From positions 467,654 to 531,653 of the forward strand of contig NZ_JNWO01000003.1 in NCBI RefSeq assembly GCF_000716435.1: 64,000 nt of DNA. The letters are read 5' to 3'. The notes beneath the pieces were generated by a model, which saw only the letters and a program-made list of their open reading frames with translations, ran no database searches and was not told where the DNA came from. This stretch comes from Streptomyces xylophagus. GTDB taxonomy: Bacteria; Actinomycetota; Actinomycetes; Streptomycetales; Streptomycetaceae. Of this stretch, positions 1-8,176 are shown piece after piece. Position 1 is the stretch's first letter. Every line of letters starts with the position of its first letter. A program made the translations under genes and the position numbers.

Positions 1-674
1 TCGAACTCCTCGACGCCGGCTTCCTGCTCGATGACGGCCGCGCCGTTGAGCCCGATCCTGGCCTCCGGGGTGACGACGACGTGCGTGCAGAGTCCGGTGG
101 CGATGCTGATACCGCCGAAGGAACCGACCGACCCCGCCACGACGCCGACGACCGGTGCCAGCGGGCGCAGCTCCAGCAGCGCGGAGCAGATCTCCGCCAC
201 CGCGTTGAGCCCGAGGTTGGCCTCCTGGAGGCGCACCCCTCCGGTCTCCAACAGCAGTACGGCCGGGACCGGCGTACCGCTACGGCTGTCCGCCGCCGCC
301 AGTCGCAGCGCCTGGGAGATCTTGGCGCCGGAGACCTCGCCGGTGCCGCCGCCCTGGAACGCCTGCTCGATGGAGAGGACCACGACGCCGGTGCCGTCGA
401 TCGTGCCGCGGGCGACGATCACGCCGTCGTCGGACTGCGGTGTCACGTTCTGCGGCTCCAGCCAGGGCGATTCCAGGCGCTCGAAGGGCCCGCACAGCAC
501 ACGGATCGAGCCCTCGTCCAGCAGGGCTTCCGCCCGGCCGAGGGCATCGAGTTCGAGGAAGCTGTGGCGGTGCAGTACGCGCTGCCAGTCGATGGACTGG
601 CCGTCGATGCTCGCGCCGAGCGCGCGGGCGACCTCGTTCCGCTCACCGCTGTCGTGGCTGGTGGTACTGGTCAT
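1..674 (-). CDS. mdcD: Malonate decarboxylase beta subunit (partial, runs off the left edge)
   Basis: Carboxyltransferase-like subunit that, with the gamma subunit, decarboxylates malonyl-S-ACP to acetyl-S-ACP in biotin-independent malonate decarboxylase. About 224 N-terminal codons are visible; the rest, and presumably mdcE, lie beyond the window. The crotonase-like carboxyltransferase core is recognisable: a VLLLETGGVRLQEAN stretch, then GVVGSVGSFGGISIATGL, which matches the glycine-rich acyl-binding region of MdcD. The ATG at 674 overlaps the mdcC stop (ATGA), so the two are probably translationally coupled. The order A-B-C-D matches the Klebsiella/Pseudomonas mdc operons. The family call is firm from motif and context. 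Confidence 0.9.
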   Translation of the reverse strand, partial: MTSTTSHDSGERNEVARALGASIDGQSIDWQRVLHRHSFLELDALGRAEALLDEGSIRVLCGPFERLESPWLEPQNVTPQSDDGVIVARGTIDGTGVVVLSIEQAFQGGGTGEVSGAKISQALRLAAADSRSGTPVPAVLLLETGGVRLQEANLGLNAVAEICSALLELRPLAPVVGVVAGSVGSFGGISIATGLCTHVVVTPEARIGLNGAAVIEQEAGVEEF

Positions 675-1015
675 GACGTGTCCTCGCCCTCTGCCGTGCT
701 GGATGAGGCGGCGCCGGACGCCTCGGCGGCCTGTTGCAGGCGCAGGGTGACGAGCGCCGGAGTGGCGGCGGAGTCGTTGAGTTCCCAGGCCCCCCGTACG
801 GGAGTACGGGCGAAGAAGCGCTCCAAGGTCGTCTGCCAGACCTCGTCGAACCCCTCGACGCTGGTGCGGACGGTCACCTGTGCCCGGTCTGTCGAGCCGT
901 TCTGATCGTCGCCGGGTTCCAACAGGATCTCGAGGTCTCCGGATCCGACCACGCCGACGTGGGCGCGGCGGGCCGGAGGCGTTGTGGCGGGGAAGGTGTA
1001 GTGCAGGGTGCGCAT
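671..1015 (-). CDS. mdcC: Malonate decarboxylase acyl carrier protein (delta subunit)
   Basis: A 114-residue acyl carrier subunit that carries the 2'-(5''-triphosphoribosyl)-3'-dephospho-CoA prosthetic group on a serine. The expected attachment site is visible as HVGVVGSGDLEILLEP, with the serine at residue 25, the position known for the Klebsiella MdcC modification site. ATG at 1015 lies one base past the mdcB stop, and its own stop overlaps the mdcD start, so spacing is that of a tightly coupled operon. The last 15 or so residues are Ala/Ser-rich and look like a loose tail. Normal family length is about 100 residues. Confidence 0.93.
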   Translation of the reverse strand: MRTLHYTFPATTPPARRAHVGVVGSGDLEILLEPGDDQNGSTDRAQVTVRTSVEGFDEVWQTTLERFFARTPVRGAWELNDSAATPALVTLRLQQAAEASGAASSSTAEGEDTS

Positions 1016-1016
1016 C

Positions 1017-1904
1017 TCATCTGCTCCTGTCCGCGGTGAGAGGGAGGGCTGAATCGAGGAAGAGGGCAGCGGCCAGCACATCGGCGCTGCCACCGGGTGA
1101 CAGACCCCGGAGACGGCAGACCGCGTCGAGTTCCCCGAGCAGCGCCCCGCCGTGAGGGGTGCCCGAGCCCCCCGCCCGCAGCACCGCCAGGGCACCTCCG
1201 CGCACGGTCCGCAGTCCCTCGGGGCCGGCCCGGTGGAGCAGGCAGGTGTCCTCAAGGGCTGCCATCGAGGCCAGCAGGGCGTCCGTGCGGGCGGTGTGCT
1301 CGCCGTGACCGGCCGCGCGGGCGGCCAGCAGCGCGGGCAACGCCACCCGGGTGATGTGGGGAAACCCCCGGCGGGCTTCCCCCATGGCCCCCGGTGCGCC
1401 GTAGCGCAGCCGAACGCGTCCGCCGTTCGAGGCGTCACGGGAGGGCACGGCGGGATCGTCGAGGTCCGCCAGGCGCGCGGCGAAGCCGGACGCGGCCGAC
1501 AGTGTGCCGGTGGCGGCCAGCCCGGCCGCGAGCAGTCCCAGCGCCCACAGCGCTCCACGGTGGGTGTTCACTCCGCCGGTGGCGTCGAGCATGCGCTGCT
1601 CGCCCGCCCGTCCCAGGGCACCGATCTCGGCTCGCAGCGCGGGGCCGAGCGGCAGAACCTGTGCCACGCGGGCGCACGCGGCGATCGGCGCGGCGAGTGC
1701 GTCGGCGGAGGCCAGCAGCACCGGCAGATCCATGTCGTGATGGGATCCGCCGCCCCGCCGGTCGACGAGGCCGGGCTTGGGGGTGAGCAGCGCCTCCTCG
1801 CGCAGGGCCTGCCCGGCGAGGTCTCCGAGTGTCTCGGCCACGGTGTCCGCGGGCGTCCGGGAAGGGGCCAGGACACCTGGGCGAACGGTCTCGGTGGTGG
1901 TCAT
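1017..1904 (-). CDS. mdcB: Triphosphoribosyl-dephospho-CoA synthase
   Basis: CitG/MdcB-family enzyme that makes 2'-(5''-triphosphoribosyl)-3'-dephospho-CoA from ATP and dephospho-CoA, the precursor of the MdcC prosthetic group. Diagnostic segments are LLTPKPGLVDRRGGGSHHDM near the N terminus, GGVNTHRGALWALGLLAAG in the middle, and a C-terminal LSPGGSADVLAAALFL. About 295 residues from ATG 1904, which has a GGTGGAAG ribosome site 5 bases upstream. An alternative GTG at 1925 overlaps the mdcA stop but has a poorer site. It lies second in the operon, between mdcA and mdcC, as in characterised clusters. Confidence 0.92.
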   Translation of the reverse strand: MTTTETVRPGVLAPSRTPADTVAETLGDLAGQALREEALLTPKPGLVDRRGGGSHHDMDLPVLLASADALAAPIAACARVAQVLPLGPALRAEIGALGRAGEQRMLDATGGVNTHRGALWALGLLAAGLAATGTLSAASGFAARLADLDDPAVPSRDASNGGRVRLRYGAPGAMGEARRGFPHITRVALPALLAARAAGHGEHTARTDALLASMAALEDTCLLHRAGPEGLRTVRGGALAVLRAGGSGTPHGGALLGELDAVCRLRGLSPGGSADVLAAALFLDSALPLTADRSR

Positions 1905-1921
1905 GGCTTCCACCACTCGCC

Positions 1922-3586
1922 TCACCAGTTCCGGAACTGGGCCGGCGGCTTGTACAGGCCCCCGGACCAGGCGACCAGGTCGCCGATGCTGCGCGCCGCG
2001 AGCAGCGAACGGGTGGCCAGCGAGGTGTCGACCTTCAGATCGGCGGGGAGCGCCACCAGGCCGTCGCGGCGCAGCCGCTCAAGGGTCGAAGCGTCGGTGC
2101 TACGGCCCAGGTCGGTGACGCCGGCGATCGCGGCGAGGGCGTCCTTGCGGTCCTCCAGGCTGGTCGCCTTGTACAGGTAGGCCACTCCCTCTTCGGTGAC
2201 GACATGGCTCACGTCGTCGCCGTAGATCATGACGGGAGTGATCGGCATGCCGGCGTCCTTGCCGACCTTGATCGCGTCCAGGGACTCGACGAAGGTGGGG
2301 GTGCCGCTGGACTGGAAGGTCTCGGCCATCTGTACGACGAGTTTCCGGCCGCGCAGCCCGGCGCCCTCGCCGTGGTGCAGGTCCAGCCACGCGGGTGTGG
2401 AGTGGCGGCGCCCGTGCGGGTCGTGTCCCATGTTGGGCGCCCCGCCGAAACCGGACAGGCGGCCCTCGGTGACGGTGGAGGAGTTCCCCTCGTAGTCCAT
2501 CTGCAGGGTGGAGCCGATGAACATGTCGATCGCGTACTGGCCCGCGAGCTGGCACAGCACCCGGTTGGACCGCAGCGAACCGTCCGCGCCCGTGAAGAAG
2601 ACGTCCGGCCGGGCCGCGACATAGTCGTTCATCCCGGACTCGCCGCCGAAGCTGTGGATCGTCTCGACCCAGCCCGACTCGATGGCCGGGATCAGCGTCG
2701 GGTGCGGATTCAGGGTCCAGTTGCGGCAGATCTTGCCCTTCAGCCCGAGCTGCTCGCCGTAGGTGGGCAGAATCAGCTCGATGGCGGCCGTGCTGAATCC
2801 GACGCCGTGGTTGAGCGAGACGACCTGGTGGCGCTCGTAGACCCCGCGCAGCGCGATCATCGCCTGAAGGATCTGCAGCGGCCCGATGCCCTTCGGGTCG
2901 CGGGTGAACAACGGCTCCAGGAAGAACGGCCGGTCGGCCTGTACCACCAGGTCCACCCAGTCGCCGGGAATGTCCACGCGCGGCAGCTCCCCCGCGGCGA
3001 CGATCTCGTCGGCCTGCACGATGACGACGCCGTCGTGGAACGCCGCCGCCTCCGCGATGATCGGGGTGTCCTCCGTGTTCGGCCCGGTGTACAGATTTCC
3101 GTGCTCGTCGGCGGCCGACGCGCACAGCAACGCCACGTCCGGACGCAGGTCGATCACCATGCGCGCGTACAGCTCGACGTAGGTGTGGATCGCGCCGATC
3201 GACACGGTGCCGTCCGCGACCAGTTGCGCGACCCGCACGCTCTGCGGGCCCGCGTAGGCCAGGTCCAGCTTGGAAGCGATGCCCTGCTCGAAGAGGTCCA
3301 GGTGCTCGCTGCGCGAGACCGAACCGATCAGCATGTGCAGGTCGTGCAGCTTCTTCGGGTCGCAGCCGGCCAAGGTGCGGGAGAGGAAGTCGGCCTGCTT
3401 CTGGTTGTCGCCCTCCAGAGCGACCTTGTCGCCCGGTCGGATCACCGCTTCCAGCAGCGCCCCGAGTGCGTCCGGCCTGATCAACTTGCCGTCGGTGTGC
3501 CCGCTCGCGCCTGCCAGGCGTTCCCGCTTGGCAGCTCTTCGCGTGGCCCAGTTCCGGCCGTTGTGCGTCGGTGTGGCAGTCGTCAT
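1922..3586 (-). CDS. mdcA: Malonate decarboxylase alpha subunit (acetyl-S-ACP:malonate ACP transferase)
   Basis: First gene of the operon. The 554-residue subunit swaps acetate for malonate on the ACP thioester, a CoA-transferase-type reaction in the cytoplasm. ATG 3586 (MTTATPTHNGRNW) has a GGGAG site just upstream, so I prefer it to in-frame codons further out. Typical MdcA stretches are visible: RPDALGALLEAVIRPGDKVA near the N terminus, SLNHGVGFSTAAIELILPTY in the centre, and GFGGAPNMGHDPHGRRHSTP further on. The protein is full length, with no break seen. The gene faces an AT-richer gap that should hold the operon promoter. Confidence 0.95.
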   Translation of the reverse strand: MTTATPTHNGRNWATRRAAKRERLAGASGHTDGKLIRPDALGALLEAVIRPGDKVALEGDNQKQADFLSRTLAGCDPKKLHDLHMLIGSVSRSEHLDLFEQGIASKLDLAYAGPQSVRVAQLVADGTVSIGAIHTYVELYARMVIDLRPDVALLCASAADEHGNLYTGPNTEDTPIIAEAAAFHDGVVIVQADEIVAAGELPRVDIPGDWVDLVVQADRPFFLEPLFTRDPKGIGPLQILQAMIALRGVYERHQVVSLNHGVGFSTAAIELILPTYGEQLGLKGKICRNWTLNPHPTLIPAIESGWVETIHSFGGESGMNDYVAARPDVFFTGADGSLRSNRVLCQLAGQYAIDMFIGSTLQMDYEGNSSTVTEGRLSGFGGAPNMGHDPHGRRHSTPAWLDLHHGEGAGLRGRKLVVQMAETFQSSGTPTFVESLDAIKVGKDAGMPITPVMIYGDDVSHVVTEEGVAYLYKATSLEDRKDALAAIAGVTDLGRSTDASTLERLRRDGLVALPADLKVDTSLATRSLLAARSIGDLVAWSGGLYKPPAQFRNW

Positions 3587-3999
3587 CGATACTCCCGTCC
3601 CGCGAACCGAGGCACGGTGTGCCCTGCCGGTGACTGCCCTGTCGGCCACATCTCAACCAGCCTGATCAGAAAGACATTTCGCAGCGCACCACACCGGATC
3701 AAATGTTTTATATCGGGACATTATGACAGTACGTGCATAGCCTCTTGGCGTCCATCGCAGCCCAGCGGCGGGCTTCTGTCGGCGGGCGGTATCGCCGGGC
3801 ATCGTCGGCAGCACCGGCCGGGAGCGGTCCAGGGCCTGACTCCACGATTCCTCATCCCGTACACCCCCTCCAGCGGATCGAGGTGCGGACTGCTCGCATT
3901 CGTGCGGGTGTCATCACAGGGTCAGGGGGAGCCCCGTTTTCATGCCCTGCAAACGACTAGAGCCGGCACGCGCCTACCGGCCGGCCGATCACCCAGAAC
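3587..3999. promoter_or_regulatory. Gap upstream of mdcA with AT-rich patch and short inverted repeat
   Basis: About 410 bases without a credible gene. Around 3695-3735 the composition becomes unusually AT-rich for this genome and contains an inverted repeat, AATGT (3702-3706) and ACATT (3718-3722), with a further ACATTT at 3674-3679. Its position 90-140 bases upstream of mdcA fits an operator or promoter for the malonate operon. I could not pick a convincing -35/-10 pair. The rest of the gap shows only weak, non-coding-looking reading frames. Confidence 0.35.
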
Positions 4000-4500
4000 G
4001 TGTTCGGTGGTATCCCTCCGACACGGCGGACGCGGGACTTGGAGGTGAAGCTGCTGCGGCTCATCTCGCCCGATCCGGGCGGGACTTGGCACCATCTGAA
4101 ACCCTCAGTGGCAGCGCCGGCTCAGCCAAGAACTGGGCGCCGTGGACCCGGTGGAGTTCCGCCGTTGCTGCTGGTCCGGCGGAACCACTTCCTCTTCGAC
4201 TTCGGCAAGACCCGCCTGGAGCCCGGCGATTGGTATCTGCTGAGCCCGCATCTGATCCACCGTGACGAGCAGGTCTGGAAGCAGCAGGACGTGTTCGACC
4301 CGGACCGTTTCCTGCCGGGCGCGCCGCACGGGCCGGCGGACCGTACCTGTTATGTGCGTCGGCGCGAACATCGGCACCGTCCAACTGATGGGCCTTTGCC
4401 ATCTGTTGTGCACCCGGTACCACCTGACCCTCGACCGCCCGAGGATCTCACCACGGCTCTGCGCTTCACCTCGCCCTGCGCCGGCCAAGATCGTCGTCTG
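4000..4500 (+). pseudogene. Cytochrome P450 remnant (C-terminal part, heme loop deleted)
   Basis: Degenerate P450. One frame gives LLLVRRNHFLFDFGKTRLEP, then PGDWYLLSPHLIHRDEQVW and VFDPDRFLPG: the region after the ExxR helix through the meander (FDPDRF). It continues to about 4345 (PADRTCYV). The heme-cysteine helix, CVGANIGTVQLMGLCHLLCT, then resumes in another frame from about 4350. The usual F-x-x-G-x-x-x-x-C loop between them is missing, so a deletion of roughly 20 bases removed the heme-binding loop and shifted the frame. The N-terminal two thirds are absent or unrecognisable. Not expected to make an active enzyme. Exact 5' limit is uncertain. Confidence 0.75.
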
Positions 4501-4614
4501 TCCCGGAAGTCCCGCGAAATTGTCCGTGATCCGTAACAGAGGGATCCTTCCGCTCGTTTATACCGTCCTGACGAATGCACGGAATCGGGCAACAGAACAG
4601 GGAACAGGGCGGAC

Positions 4615-5397
4615 ATGGCGCGGCATGGCGGGCGGGGATGGTACGGCCGGGTACTCGCGGCGGCGGTCGGGGTGACGGCGGTGGCGGCGGCCACCTCCGT
4701 GTGGACCGCGCAGGCCGGAGTCGTCGACGCGCAGCGGAATGGAGCCAACGCCCGCCCCGGCGCGTCGAGTTCGGCGCCGGCCCGGGTGACGACCGTGTCG
4801 GAGGAGATCGTGCACGCCTCCGACAAGGGCGCGCGGGGCGTCAACATCACCATCGACGACGGGCCGGACCCGACCTGGACGCCCGAGGTGCTCCAAGTCC
4901 TGCGGGAGTACGGCGTGAAGGCCACTTTCTGCATGGTGGGCACGCAGGCCGAGGCCCACCCGGACCTGGTCAAGGCGGTGGTGGCGGCCGGGCACCGGCT
5001 GTGCGACCACACCGTCTCGCACGACACCACGATGGACAAGAAGTCCGAGGCCTATCAGTCGAAGGAGATCCTGGACGCCGCCAGCATGATCACCAAGGCG
5101 TCCGGGGGTGTCCGCCCGGAGTACTACCGGGCGCCGGGCGGCGCCTTCACGCCGTACAGCCGACACCTCGCCGCCTCGCAGGGGATGCGCCCGCTGGGCT
5201 GGAATGTCGACTCCAAGGACTTCGAACTCCCGGGCACCGGCGCCATCATCACCACCGTCAAGTCCGAACTGCCCAACGGGCCGACCATCTTGTTCCACGA
5301 CGCCGGCGGCGACCGCTCCGAGACCGTGGCCGCCCTGCGCGAGATCCTGCCGTGGCTGAAGCAGCAGGGGTATTCGTTCGGGTTCCCGGTGCGCTGA
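4615..5397 (+). CDS. Secreted polysaccharide deacetylase (NodB-like, CE4)
   Basis: A 260-residue exported deacetylase, likely acting on N-acetylated cell-wall glycan or chitooligosaccharide. A signal peptide or membrane anchor is clear: basic MARHGGRGWYGR, then VLAAAVGVTAVAAATSVW. NodB motifs are visible in order: TIDDGPDPTW (motif 1, metal Asp and catalytic Asp), DHTVSHDT (motif 2, HxxxH metal ligands), RAPGGAF (motif 3), DSKDF (motif 4) and ILFHDAGG (motif 5). It stands alone, after the P450 relic and before yceI. The natural substrate cannot be read from sequence. Confidence 0.9.
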   Translation: MARHGGRGWYGRVLAAAVGVTAVAAATSVWTAQAGVVDAQRNGANARPGASSSAPARVTTVSEEIVHASDKGARGVNITIDDGPDPTWTPEVLQVLREYGVKATFCMVGTQAEAHPDLVKAVVAAGHRLCDHTVSHDTTMDKKSEAYQSKEILDAASMITKASGGVRPEYYRAPGGAFTPYSRHLAASQGMRPLGWNVDSKDFELPGTGAIITTVKSELPNGPTILFHDAGGDRSETVAALREILPWLKQQGYSFGFPVR

Positions 5398-5579
5398 ACG
5401 GCACGTTGAACGGTTCGCCGAATGGGCGGTCGCCGCTTTTCAGGTGGCGAATATGTGTGGGAAATGTGGTAACGGTCCGCGAGGTGGCGGTATTTAAGCG
5501 TGTCAGTGCCGATTCGCGCTGCTGTCTGTTCCTGATGAAGGCTTGCGGCGATATCAGGCGTGCAGTAACTACGTGATAC

Positions 5580-6239
5580 ATGAACCTGTTCAACCGTGCT
5601 GCGCCCCTCCGCCGCCCGGCACCCCCCGCCGCTCCGCGACGTCCGGCCGCCCCACCGGCTTTCACCTCGTCCGGCCTGCCCGATCCCGCTCTGGCGGCGC
5701 TGACCGGGGAGTGGATGATCGACCCCGCGCACAGCCGGATCGGCTTCTCCGTCCGGCATGCCATGGTGACGACCGTGCGCGGCTCTTTCGCCGAATACAA
5801 AAGCCGGCTCTACTTCGACGGCCGCAATCCCGCCCGTTCGCAGGCCGAGATCGTGGTGTCCACCGGAAGCGTCGACACCGGCGTGGAACAACGCGACGCG
5901 CACTTGGTCGGCCGTGACTTCCTGGACTCCGCGAACTTCCCGCGGATGCGGTTCGCCAGCACCGCGGTGCAAATGGCGGGCAACGATGTCTACCGCATGC
6001 TCGGCGACCTCACCATCAAGGACACGACCCGTCCCGTCGTCCTGGAACTCACCTACATCGGCCACGTCACCGACCCGTTCGGCTACGAGCGCGTGGGCTT
6101 CGACGGGACCACCACCATCGACCGCTCCGACTGGGGTCTGACCTACGACTCCCGACTGGCCGAGGGCGGTGCGATGGTGAGCGAGAAGGTACGCCTCCAG
6201 TTTGACATCGCTGCGATCCGTACGATGCCGGCCGCCTGA
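5580..6239 (+). CDS. YceI family protein
   Basis: A 219-residue protein of the YceI lipocalin-like fold, whose members bind isoprenoid-type lipids and respond to acid or general stress. Family hallmarks are WMIDPAHSRIGFSVRHAMVT, then VRGSFAEYKSRLYFDG, FLDSANFPRMRF and a C-terminal LQFDIAAIR. The first 40 residues are Pro/Ala/Arg-rich with no convincing signal peptide, so it is probably cytoplasmic. The gene is monocistronic; a hairpin at 6251-6286 separates it from the convergent amidohydrolase. Confidence 0.88.
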   Translation: MNLFNRAAPLRRPAPPAAPRRPAAPPAFTSSGLPDPALAALTGEWMIDPAHSRIGFSVRHAMVTTVRGSFAEYKSRLYFDGRNPARSQAEIVVSTGSVDTGVEQRDAHLVGRDFLDSANFPRMRFASTAVQMAGNDVYRMLGDLTIKDTTRPVVLELTYIGHVTDPFGYERVGFDGTTTIDRSDWGLTYDSRLAEGGAMVSEKVRLQFDIAAIRTMPAA

Positions 6240-6250
6240 AGGAACGTTTG

Positions 6251-6286
6251 CTCGCCCGGACGCCGTGTTGCTGCGTGCCGGGCGAG
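6251..6286. terminator. Hairpin between convergent yceI and amidohydrolase genes
   Basis: Perfect 9-bp stem CTCGCCCGG (6251-6259) with CCGGGCGAG (6278-6286) and an 18-base loop, placed 11 bases after the yceI stop and just before the convergent amidohydrolase stop. No T-run follows, as is usual in Streptomyces. Confidence 0.5.
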
Positions 6287-6312
6287 TCGTGTGTTTCCGT
6301 TGCGCGGCCTCG

Positions 6313-7920
6313 CTACCGGGTGACGAGACGGCCGCCGACGATCGTGTGGACGGGGTTCAGGTCGCGCAGGGCGTCGTCGGAGCAGAGCGCGGGGTCCTGG
6401 TCCCAGACGGTGAGGTCGGCGAGGCGGCCCGGGGTGAGGGTGCCGCGCAGGTCCTGATCGCCGCACAGGCGGGCCGCGTTGACGGTGTGCAGGGTGACGG
6501 CCTCGTCGTAGGTGATGGCGTGTTCGGGGCCCTTGACGCCGATGACGGTCTGGCGGGTGGTCATGCCCCAGACGGAGCGCATCGCGCCGAACTGGCCTAC
6601 GGGGAAGTCCGATCCGGCGCTGACCTGGGCACCCAGGTCGATCCAGCCGCGGGCGGGGAAGAGCCGGGCGACGCGTTCCGGGCCCCAGAAGCCTTCCTCC
6701 ACCTCGGCGGTGTCGTGCAGGAGCGGCTGCTGGATGGTGACGGGGATGCCCAACTCGACGGCGCGGGCGCGCTGTTCGGGTCCTGCCAGGCCACCGTGCT
6801 CCATCACCAGCGTGCCGTCGGGCAGGCCGGGGTTGCGGGCGAGGACGCGTTCGTAGACGTCCAGGAGGGTGCGGACCGCGCGGTCGCCGTAGGCGTGGGT
6901 GCCGACCCGCCAGCCGCGCCGGACCACGGACTCGACGGCCTCGACCAGTGCGTCGGGCTCCCAGATCAGGGTGCCGGAGAAGGCGTGGTCACAGGCGTAC
7001 GGCTCCTCGGTGGCGCCGGCCTCCAACCCGCCGTCGAGGCCGAACTTCACGCCCCACACCCGCAGCCACGGGTCGGAGTCGTCGCGCCAGTCCTCCATGA
7101 CGTCGAGGAGGTCCTCCACCTGGGCCGCACTGGTCATGCCGAGCGCCGAGATCAGGGTCCGAATCCGGGTGCTGAGCGCCCCTGCCTCGCGGGCGGCACG
7201 GAGCACGGCGTAGTCCTCGGGGGTGACCGCGCAGTCGCGCACGGTGCCGATGCCAGTGGCGGCGTACTGAGCGGAGCCAAGGCGCAGTCCGTCGACGCGC
7301 CGGGTCCGGTCCGGGGCCGGGACCAGACGCTCCACCAGTCCCATGGCGTTGTCGATCAGCCGCCCGTCGAGCCTGCCGTCGGCACCGCGGCCGATGACAC
7401 CGCCCGGCGGCACGGGGGTGTCCTCGGTGATGCCTGCCAGGCGCAGCGCGTAGGTGTTGACGACGTCGTTGTGGCCGCCGCGCTTGACCAGGACCGGGTG
7501 CCGGTCGGTCGCCCGGTCGAGCTCGGCCGCGGTGGGCATGCGGCGCTCGGCCAGGTTGAGTTCCTGCCAGTTGGTGGTGGTGCGGATCCACTCGCCCTCG
7601 GGGGTGGTCCTGGCCCGTTGCCGGATCAGGTCCAGGAACTCGGGGATGTCGTGGGCCTGGTGGACGGGCACGTCGTGCGCGCCGAGCGCGGCGTAGATGA
7701 GGTGGGTGTGGGTGTCGTCGAAGGCCGGCAGTACCGTGGCGCCGGGCAGATCGTGCACCGTGGTGCGCGCGCTCACCCAGTGGTCGAGTCCGTTCGGGTC
7801 GGGCGAGAGGGCGGCGATGCGGTCGCCGCGCACGGCGATCGCCCGCTGCGGTGCCTGGCCGGGCACCTGTGTGTGGATCGCACCGGCCCGGATCACCAGA
7901 TCGGCCCCGTGATCAGTCAT
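6313..7920 (-). CDS. Amidohydrolase family protein (YtcJ-like, amidohydrolase 3)
   Basis: A 535-residue metal-dependent hydrolase of the amidohydrolase superfamily, YtcJ type. Visible are an N-terminal composite beta-sandwich (DLVIRAGAIHTQVPGQAPQR), the first metal motif FDDTHTHLIYAALG (DxHxH-like), VGTHAYGDRAV with the HxxGD histidine, VSAGSDFPVG with the catalytic/metal Asp, and the closing LTPGRLADLTVWD. Members hydrolyse varied amides and cyclic amides; the substrate here is unknown. Start ATG 7920. It diverges from the LAL regulator across a 256-base gap, so that regulator could control it, though this is only an inference from position. Confidence 0.85.
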   Translation of the reverse strand: MTDHGADLVIRAGAIHTQVPGQAPQRAIAVRGDRIAALSPDPNGLDHWVSARTTVHDLPGATVLPAFDDTHTHLIYAALGAHDVPVHQAHDIPEFLDLIRQRARTTPEGEWIRTTTNWQELNLAERRMPTAAELDRATDRHPVLVKRGGHNDVVNTYALRLAGITEDTPVPPGGVIGRGADGRLDGRLIDNAMGLVERLVPAPDRTRRVDGLRLGSAQYAATGIGTVRDCAVTPEDYAVLRAAREAGALSTRIRTLISALGMTSAAQVEDLLDVMEDWRDDSDPWLRVWGVKFGLDGGLEAGATEEPYACDHAFSGTLIWEPDALVEAVESVVRRGWRVGTHAYGDRAVRTLLDVYERVLARNPGLPDGTLVMEHGGLAGPEQRARAVELGIPVTIQQPLLHDTAEVEEGFWGPERVARLFPARGWIDLGAQVSAGSDFPVGQFGAMRSVWGMTTRQTVIGVKGPEHAITYDEAVTLHTVNAARLCGDQDLRGTLTPGRLADLTVWDQDPALCSDDALRDLNPVHTIVGGRLVTR

Positions 7921-8176
7921 CGTTCTCTCCTACTTCCTGCACGACATCCGCTGACCAGGCTGTTGTACGGCTGATCAGCTGGTTCACGCATATTCAGTGG
8001 CTTATGAAGCAGGAAACACGTCACAGTAGCGGCCAAAAATGGAGATCATGCGCCAATCCTTCAGCATCGGCATCACGTCCCTGTCGAACGACGGGCAAGC
8101 GCACGGACCTCGTCCGCCACTCCGGACCATGATTGACAAGGCGATTCCGCAACGGTTGTCATGAGCACATGCAGAG
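7921..8176. other. Divergent intergenic region, amidohydrolase / LAL regulator
   Basis: 256 bases between divergent starts, AT-richer than the flanks around 7970-8060. Promoters for both genes must lie here. I see no convincing palindrome or gene. Confidence 0.4.

Noticed and set aside
1829..4048. A 739-codon plus-strand frame opposite mdcA
   Set aside because: It is the antisense shadow of mdcA, with Asp/Val/Gly/Arg-rich content typical of GC-rich reverse frames and no domain.
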